Of a stretch of DNA of 64,000 nt, positions 57,170 through 64,000 are shown in pieces (within the stretch, counting starts at the first letter, position 1; each line of letters starts with the position of its first letter). A model generated the notes under the pieces. It was not told where the DNA came from. It searched no databases and saw only the letters and a list, made by a program, of their open reading frames with translations. Source of the stretch: Anaspis maculata (lineage: Eukaryota; Arthropoda; Insecta; Coleoptera; Scraptiidae); NCBI GenBank assembly GCA_949128115.1, contig OX421964.1, positions 47,470,601 to 47,534,600 on the forward strand, written 5' to 3'. The translations under genes were made by a program, and so were the position numbers.

Positions 57170-58213
57170 ATAGGGTGGTCCAGGTTATAGTAGCAATAAC
57201 TCACCATTCGATGGTCCATCAAAAACTAGGTCGACATGCATAATTTAATTTTTCTCCAAAACGCTTCCTAAGGGAGATAGAGCCATTCAAAGTTCAGTTT
57301 TTAAAATCATCTTTTTGCAATAACTCTCAAGTCATCAAAGCGATTTCTGCCAAATTTGGCACAAATACTTATGAAATAAATACCCATCACTTGACGTAGA
57401 TAACTTTTGTCAAAATTGTCCAGTGCCGTAGATACCGGGGGGTTGTTTAACTTCTCCCACCCATTTTCTACGCCACTGGATATTTTCAGAAAATTATACT
57501 TTTTTGAGTTCCTTGTTCAATTTAGAAAAAAAAGTTACTCCTGTAAAATTCTGATTAGAGGCTTCATTTTCGAGATATTTGGGTTTGAAACTTTGGAAAA
57601 AGCTTCGAAATCGCGACTTTCGAAGGCCTAAAAATTAAAATCCAAGAAAACTCATGATTCCTCAACTGGAATAAGTTTTCTATGTCGTTTGAGTTGATTT
57701 ACTGCCATTTTTTGTTGAGAAACGAGGCGTTTATAGAAAAAAACAAATTGGGCTCTGGAAAGTGGCGATTTCGAGATGTTTTCCAAAGTTTAAAACCCAA
57801 ATATTTCGAAAATCAAGCCTCTAATCAAAACTTTACAGGAGTAACTTTTTTTCCTAAATCGAACAAGGAATTCGAACAAAAATTATAGTTTTCCAAAAGT
57901 ATCCAGTGGCGTGGAGAATAGGGCGTGAAAAGTAAAACAACTCCCCCGTATCTACGCCACTGAACAATTTTGACAAAAGTTATCTACGTCAAGTGATGGG
58001 TATTTATTTCGTTAGTATTTGTACCAAATTTGGTCGAAATCGCTTCGATGACTTGAGAGTTATTGCAAAAAGAAGATTTTAAAAACTGAACTTTGAAGGG
58101 CTGTATCTCTCTTAGGAAGCGTTTTAGAAAAAAAAAAATTATGCATGTCGACCTAGTTTTCGATGGACTATCGAATGGTGAATTATTGCTACTATAACCT
58201 GGACCACCCTGTA
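57170..58213. repeat. 1.04-kb palindrome with a hAT MITE mirrored in both arms
   Basis: ATAGGGTGGTCCAGGTTATA is mirrored by TATAACCTGGACCACCCTGT. Arms are about 465 bp and the centre is near 57690. CAGTGCCGTAGATACCGGGG...TCTACGCCACTG (57420-57479) in the left arm has an inverted counterpart at 57905-57962 in the right arm. Confidence 0.9.
57420..57479. mobile_element. 60-bp hAT-type MITE remnant (left arm)
   Basis: Ends CAGTGCCGTAGATAC / TTTCTACGCCACTG. Its mirror copy is at 57905-57962. Outside the MITE the arm sequence (TTTTGTCAAAATTGT / GGATA.TTT) continues without a break. Confidence 0.7.
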
Positions 58214-58780
58214 GAATCAGGCCGAGTAGCTGTAAAAACTTAAAAAGTGATATTTTGATGAACAGACTTCAATGACTTCCAGAAGAAATTTGTTTCCTTG
58301 AAGCTGCGGAGAAGAAATCTTTTGTTTTCAGGGGTGAGTTCAATTTTTAACGGTATTGTGAAGCTTACTCTTATAGCGCGACCTTCGTCTAACGCACTTT
58401 TTCAAAAGTGAAGTTTGGATGACACCTCAGAACAGGCAGTATGCTATTGGTCAGTTCAAATTTTCGTACTTATTACAGGCGGAAGTCGGCGATAGGGCGT
58501 GACACTCCTAAGAGTAATAAATGGCAAATTCCGTTCTACCCCGCCAGTTCATTCCGGCCCGCCGGCGCCGTCCCCTATAACTATATTATGTTGAAAAAAA
58601 TCGTCACTAATTTTTTTTAATATATTTTTTAGTGTTCTTCAGTGGATTCCATAATATATGGAATCGCTCTGGATGCGATACTTTTGAGACACCTGCATTT
58701 TAAGGAATCACACTTTTACCGTTTTATACGCATCATTATAATAATGCATTCTACTAAACGTAGGTACTCGCGTAGTATGA
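58214..58780. other. No gene seen
   Basis: Unique sequence up to the solo LTR. Confidence 0.4.
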
Positions 58781-58784
58781 ATAC

Positions 58785-59304
58785 TGTTACGTATTTCGCG
58801 AACGGGTTCGATTATAATTGAGACGATAGATTTAAAACACACACTGATTATTACTGCATACTACAATGAATACACGCCAACAATTATTTACTTGGAAATA
58901 TCGCTGGTACTACTCCGCTTATTCTATCGCACTCAATCACGTCCAATTCAATACTGACTGCGTCCAGGCCGAGGATGGTGTTTTATATATCCCTCCGACT
59001 AGCGTTCTCGAGCTTTCCATCGTCCTCCAGCCAATTCCACAGTGACCCGGCATACGATTTCTTGGCAACTCCCGAATAATCACACCTTTCGCGTACTTCC
59101 TGTGTGTTCTGGAATGTCGGCATCTCCGCCAAAATGGACAGATGTATCTTGACCCATCATTGAAGTCTCTATTCTTTTCCACGGGTCAATAAAGCTTACA
59201 CGCACGTTCTGGAATGCACCAGAGCTGCTCCGCACTTGTACACTGCGACCTAATGAGAAGAGTCTAAAAAGATCGCGTGTTATCCAGAATCGCCGCTCGT
59301 AACA
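58785..59304. mobile_element. Solo LTR (520 bp) with 4-bp TSD
   Basis: Begins TGTTACG and ends CGTAACA (TG...CA with inverted ends). It is flanked by the perfect 4-bp duplication ATAC (58781-58784 and 59305-59308). On the plus strand it contains TTTTATATATCC (TATA-like, about 58980) and TCAATAAAGC (polyadenylation-like, about 59185). A 4-bp duplication fits insect Gypsy-type elements. No internal retroelement sequence adjoins it, so it is a recombination product. Confidence 0.82.
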
Positions 59305-59308
59305 ATAC

Positions 59309-61789
59309 GTTTACCAATAATATTGCTTTGTACCTAGGAGTATTATTTGTTCAACAGCAGACCAATAATTTTCAAACTAAGATGAAAAAAAGAATAAATC
59401 TTTGTCTTTAGTAACTAGCTTCAGAATCGCGAAAAGAACAAAGAAGTTTCCTAACGCTTGAATATCCTGGATTTCCCGGGTACCTGGCGCCCCCTGTCGT
59501 TTCTTTGTGGGGTTCACCCTCGTCGGTGTCGCAAAAGAGGTTTACGCACGTGCGTGCATGCAGATGGTTCGCAACACCGCTTCGGAAACGTAACGTTGCG
59601 CGCTCTTCCGCTACCGACAAAAAACCCCCTGCGCTCGCTTTGCCCGCTGCTTCGGTGCTGCCTGCTGGCCAAGGTAAAATTTGACATGCGCCGGATAGGT
59701 GCACGAGCGAGTGCCAGTGTACAAAACTAGAGAATACAAAATTGATTGTTTTCACAGAGAAATGCATCTAAACACTGGCAAAAAAATTTCGTCATTCGTA
59801 CCTAACTAAATACCTAAGTAAATGTTGTGATAATTGTGATAAATGATCCTAGGTTAGATTCTTAATTTCGCGAAACATCCCTTCGCGGTGACCGCGTTTG
59901 TTAATTTAATTCCAATTGTACCTGAATTCGCTGTGTATTTATCAAACAACTATATACTCATATGGAGGGTTAAAGAGGCTACGAGGAGGACCGCCACCCA
60001 CCCCATCCACCTATCGAGGGGCGGAGAGGTCGACAGGTTGATTGTCAGGTGAGTGAGAGTGAGAGTCTTTGGTGTAGCCTCGAACATTTAAAATTTAAAG
60101 GGCCAAATTAAAGGAGTCCCAGAATTTGCAAAGGGGTGTAGGGGAGGGGGGGCGAGCGCCTCTCTGTGATTGATTTTGAATGCATCAGGGGGGTGACATC
60201 GAACGGGCGCAGTGAAAGTGAAAGGGGTTTCGCGATTCCTTTGTGGAGGAGGTGGAGGAGAAGGAGGGTTGGCAGGGGGCGCATGGTGTGCGTGTATGAA
60301 GAAGGTGGTTTGCAGGCCGTACATAGAGCTAGCAGGAGCAGGCATGGCGCATATGCATGCCTACCTAACTATTGATTGACTCATTGACTGCCGTGTAATA
60401 GCGAAGAGCAAATAGCTAATCAGCTAACCAACCCTCTCTCGCACTCTCTATGCATATACCTACCTACACTTCCCCAGCACATCCACTGTGGAATACACTG
60501 TCACTCTTTCTCCTTTCATCCTCCAAATTTAGGGGCAGTAGATCTGTCTCACAAACCCCGGTGTATACAAATCTACATCATTTGAATGTTACACATAGAA
60601 CGAGGCGAGCTGAAGCCAGGCTTGATGGCAAATACATAAATAAACCTTTCCATGTGAATATAGGTACTCATTTTATATATTCATTTAATACTAAATTAGT
60701 TCTTGTAAGTACTTACTTCCTATACCTTCTTACATATAGGTTGTTGGTAACTATATAGGTAGGTGCCTACCTTCACTTTTTTCAATTCTGACAAAAAGGA
60801 CCCCAATTGCCGAAGTGCCGGTCCATGATAGGGAAGTAATTGGAATTGACATCATGACCTATGAATGAACGCAATTGTCAGTGTCAAAATATCGCCTATG
60901 AATATTTCATTGACAGGCAATAGAAAATCTATAGTTTGCTAATAGTCTGGCGGATGCGCCGGGTAATGATATTGTTATCTAGCGCATTCTTCACGGTACT
61001 TTTGGATGAAACCCTGTAACCCTGAAACCCAGGAACTTGATTTGAAAAGTAGGAAGCTAGATATAGGTAACCAAAAGGAGGGTGATTATAATCGCCGATT
61101 CGTACTTATATATGCCGATCAGCTTTTAAATTCAGCACTAGAACGGTAATTTTCTTACGCCAAGTTGGCAATTCTGCGATAATTGGGGATGCTCAAATTT
61201 GTAATGTTGGATCAGTTTTTCCCTAGATGACCTTGAATTTGTATTGTCAATCAAGTACAGCGCTGTTGCAAGATTGTACGAACGTTCAAGGCGTCTTGAT
61301 TTTGGTAGATTTTCGCCAGTTTAAATGGGCGACTGGTGGTGGAATGTTTTTTCAAATAAAATAATAAATCACGTTGAGGAAACTTCTAATTTTTGGTCAA
61401 AAATAAAGGTCACTAGCTGATATCTGAAATTAATCTGTGCCCTTCAAATTTAACACTAGTTGATAGATTTTACAAGCTCTCGAAGGTAATAATCGAAAAT
61501 TTCACAATTTTTCTGAAATTATTGCTATGTCTGTACTAAGGATCTAATTTTAGTGACAACGTAAATCAACTTATATAGTGCAATAGTACCTAGTATCACT
61601 ATATGTAGGTACTTGAGATACATTGATACTATAACTAAACACATATGTATATACAACAATTCTTGAAAACCTGTGAGATGAATTAACTTCAGCTACAGCA
61701 TTCGCTTGAAGATCTATAGGCAAAGCACAGAGAAACTGTTCGACGTAGCTTTAATGCAAAAAAAAAAGGAAAAGATGTCAGCGAGGCTG
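59309..61789. other. No gene called; G+C-rich patches
   Basis: Two G+C-rich stretches (59490-59700 and 59970-60350) contain CpG and GGAGG runs and could be regulatory or first-exon DNA of a gene outside the window. Frames there (for example minus 59408-59767) have no known domain. The rest is AT-rich and unique. Confidence 0.4.
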
Positions 61790-62410
61790 ATATCAGTGGC
61801 CATCTTAGGAAACAGAGGGTAGAGTAGATGCAGCAAGTGGGCGAGTGCGAAGTTGCCGATGGAGATGTTGAGGAACTACAGGTCTAGCTCAGATGCAGTT
61901 TTTGATAGCCATTGTCCGCGGACACCTACTCCGCGACGATGTGGTTCATGGTCTGGTTCTCAGTTCCACATGGCTGCGATGTTCAAAATTGGCAGCCAGA
62001 AAGTCTGGGTAGATTTGACAACTCCAGCAATGATTCTCAATGCTTGGTTAAGAATGACGTCAATGATGTTGTGTGTGTGTGCTATTCATCCAAACAGGAG
62101 CGCAGTATTCCGCTGTCGACTAGACCAAGACAAAGGTGGATATCCGAATAGTGGCGTCGACACTCCATGTAGTTCTCGCAAGTCTCTGAACCAGGTTCAT
62201 TCGTGTCTTCGTCTTGGCACTGAGTTTCTCCAAGTTGAGCTTGAAGGACAATGTTTGGTCGAAGGTCACACCGAGGTACTTGGGAGTGGGATTGTGCTGC
62301 AGATGAAGTCCAGCCATCAAAGCTGACATTGAGGTGACGATCTGCTCCTCTGTTGTTCAGGTGAATGGTTCTAGTCTCTATCTCCCGAGAGTTCGGATTC
62401 AATCCTCATT
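61790..62410 (-). pseudogene. Decayed LINE reverse-transcriptase 3' fragment
   Basis: On the minus strand, with frameshifts: ETRTIHLNNRGADRHLNVSF, then NPTPKYLGVTFDQTLSFKL, SAKTKTRMNLVQRLARTTW, AEYCAPVWMNS and ALRIIAGVVKSTQTFWLPIL. This is the order of the thumb and post-RT region of Jockey/CR1-like LINEs. The catalytic palm is absent (5' truncated). A different and much older family than the LINE at 29656. Confidence 0.8.
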
Positions 62411-62420
62411 TCTGAAAGAT

Positions 62421-64000
62421 GACAAAATTCTGTTGGAAAATAGTAATACATATTTATTTTGTGCAGAAATATCATAGTGAAAAATCACAGAATTGGCGGG
62501 TTTTCATTTTGCACATCTGTGTTATTTGTCCAAAAAGTTCGTTTTCAGTTTTGACAAAAAAATACAAGGTAAAACTTTGGATCAAGTTTTCATTTTTGGC
62601 TGGTCATAATCTACTCACTGTTCGACTGAATTGGTTCAAATTCATTTCATGGCTTGTCTCTGTTGACAGAAGGGCTGGCCTAAAAAGCTAAAATTACAGA
62701 AGCCAACTTTTTTCAAGAAAGAATCGAGCCACATTGCGGGTCAACCATTAAATTTGCCTCAATATGGCTCGAACCCGATAACAGTATTCCCAAAAATGTA
62801 AATTTGACCAAATAACACAGGGATACATTTTTCCGAATCTGCGGCCCTGGGCTTTGATTAACCCAGTAATTCTTGACAAGTTTTAACAGAGGAATATTGC
62901 TGGTAAATCTAAACAAAATTGAAGTCCTCTATCTGCCATTGGTCTATGTAACGTTAATAAATAACCTTATAGCGTGGAGACCTCAGGTGATGATAAGCAC
63001 CGCAAAGCAAGAGCGCCTTTCTCTGGTGGTGATTCAGGCGTGGCCCCAAACTGATGGTAATTTGTGGAAATTCACTGGAATCCCGTGGCTATCCATTTAA
63101 TTTGAAGAAATCGTATCCGGTGAGAATCCCGTGGCAATCCATCACAATCCGTTGAACGTTCTGATGTCCCAGTAATTCACCCGAGGATTCACCCCTTGGT
63201 CATTTGCATCTGAAGTCAACTTTGAATGAAAGAAAAAAATTACATGCACCTAAGTACTGAGACAAGAGTGCTACTCGTACTTACCTCATAAATGTACAGG
63301 CAGAACCATGAATATAGCAATGGCAGAACCGGGGGCAGAACACTTGAATGAAATTTTCCCAGGAATGTAAACAACTATGACACTCACCTGACATCATGAC
63401 AAACAACGGCCAAGGCAACAGGGCAGCGGATATGATGAAAGGAGACGCCAGATCTGGCATTTCTTGTCAAAATTTTCTAACCTCTTTGATCTCAGCCCGT
63501 TTTCGCGCAATTTGGTCTATGAGCGTCCGTTACACTCTAGGCAACATGGCCAACCGCGTTTTTAATTCTGCTGAATTTAAAACGTGATCGGCATATATAT
63601 AAAAAACAGCCGTTTCTGTCATGTAGTGCGTGTATATAGTGTTGTAAAACTCCCCTCAAGGATATTTGAGAGAAAGGAGGAGAGGGCAAATTACAGTTAT
63701 CTCATTCTTTGCATGGGGTGTCCAACCGGTTTGCATTCGTTTAAAAATCATTACCTTTACGTATAGGATCGCCGTTTTGTCAAAAAAATACTTGAAAATA
63801 TACAGTTGAAATTCAGCTAACGTGAATAACTTGCCCTTGATAGCTGCAGCAGTCACAAAATTCATGTCCTTACTATGACCAGATTACAAATAATTTTATT
63901 TTGATTATTCACAGTTTGTGAATTAAATTAAGATGCACCGGAAATGTGTGAAAAATTTAAGTACTTATTGAAGATAAAACAGATTGAAATTAAATAGACC
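62421..64000. other. No gene or repeat recognised
   Basis: AT-rich sequence with only short frames; no splice-linked coding pattern or inverted repeat stood out. Confidence 0.45.

Noticed and set aside
59408..59767. 119-residue minus-strand frame in G+C-rich DNA
   Set aside because: G+C-richness alone lengthens open frames; no domain or start context was convincing.
61853..62326. 157-residue plus-strand frame
   Set aside because: Antisense shadow of the LINE reverse-transcriptase remnant on the minus strand.

Overview
This 64 kb window looks like nuclear DNA of an insect. The only clear conserved host gene is an intron-split HD-PTP/myopic (PTPN23) orthologue. The rest is dominated by transposable elements typical of insects: hAT-type elements with 8-bp target duplications, Tc1/mariner-type elements with TA|CAGGGTG ends, an I-clade LINE with RNase H, tRNA-derived SINEs and a solo LTR. 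Moderate AT-richness, abundant TACCTACC-type words and a DUF4806 gene would fit a hemipteran, but the species cannot be named from the sequence. No bacterial, CRISPR or operon structure is present.

Layout. 1-10.8 kb, minus strand: nine coding exons of the HD-PTP/myopic gene (858 residues; its 3' part runs off the left edge). Two large introns (727-3573 and 4710-9755) are filled with MITEs, a SINE, an 890-bp palindrome, a 1.2-kb hAT element and a broken SWIM zinc-finger gene. 10.8-20 kb: intergenic repeats, namely a 1.1-kb hAT element, a 2.05-kb mariner-type foldback element with a dead transposase, several MITEs and a repeat rich in CCCACC words. 20.3-25.4 kb: a multi-exon DUF4806 gene on the minus strand. 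It carries an in-frame tandem duplication of an exon pair, and the locus is bracketed by inverted CCCTGGTAGCACG ends with clusters of AACGTTC. 25.7-28.7 kb: a second hAT copy, a MITE and a 1.05-kb palindrome. 28.8-38.4 kb: an old composite repeat holding a nearly intact 5.57-kb I-clade LINE (14-bp target duplication, one extra A in ORF2) and a 1.87-kb palindrome with a hAT MITE in its loop. 38.4-46.2 kb: a SINE, MITEs, a 1.2-kb element with TACATGG iterations and a 1.6-kb palindrome. 46.6-53.4 kb: a second CCCACC-word repeat, a 4.1-kb element with ~155-bp terminal inverted repeats, and a 2.3-kb palindrome. 54-58.2 kb: more palindromes and MITEs. 58.8-59.3 kb: a solo LTR. 61.8-62.4 kb: a decayed LINE reverse-transcriptase fragment. 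The last 1.6 kb shows nothing recognisable.

The most unusual property of the window is the density of long inverted repeats. At least eight have arms of roughly 230 to 1000 bp, most with short loops, and many smaller ones are present. In two cases insertions can be dated against the arm duplication. A small hAT MITE is mirrored in both arms of 57170-58213, so it is older than the arm duplication. A TTAG-flanked element sits in only one arm of 55108-56662, with an empty site in the other arm, so it is younger.
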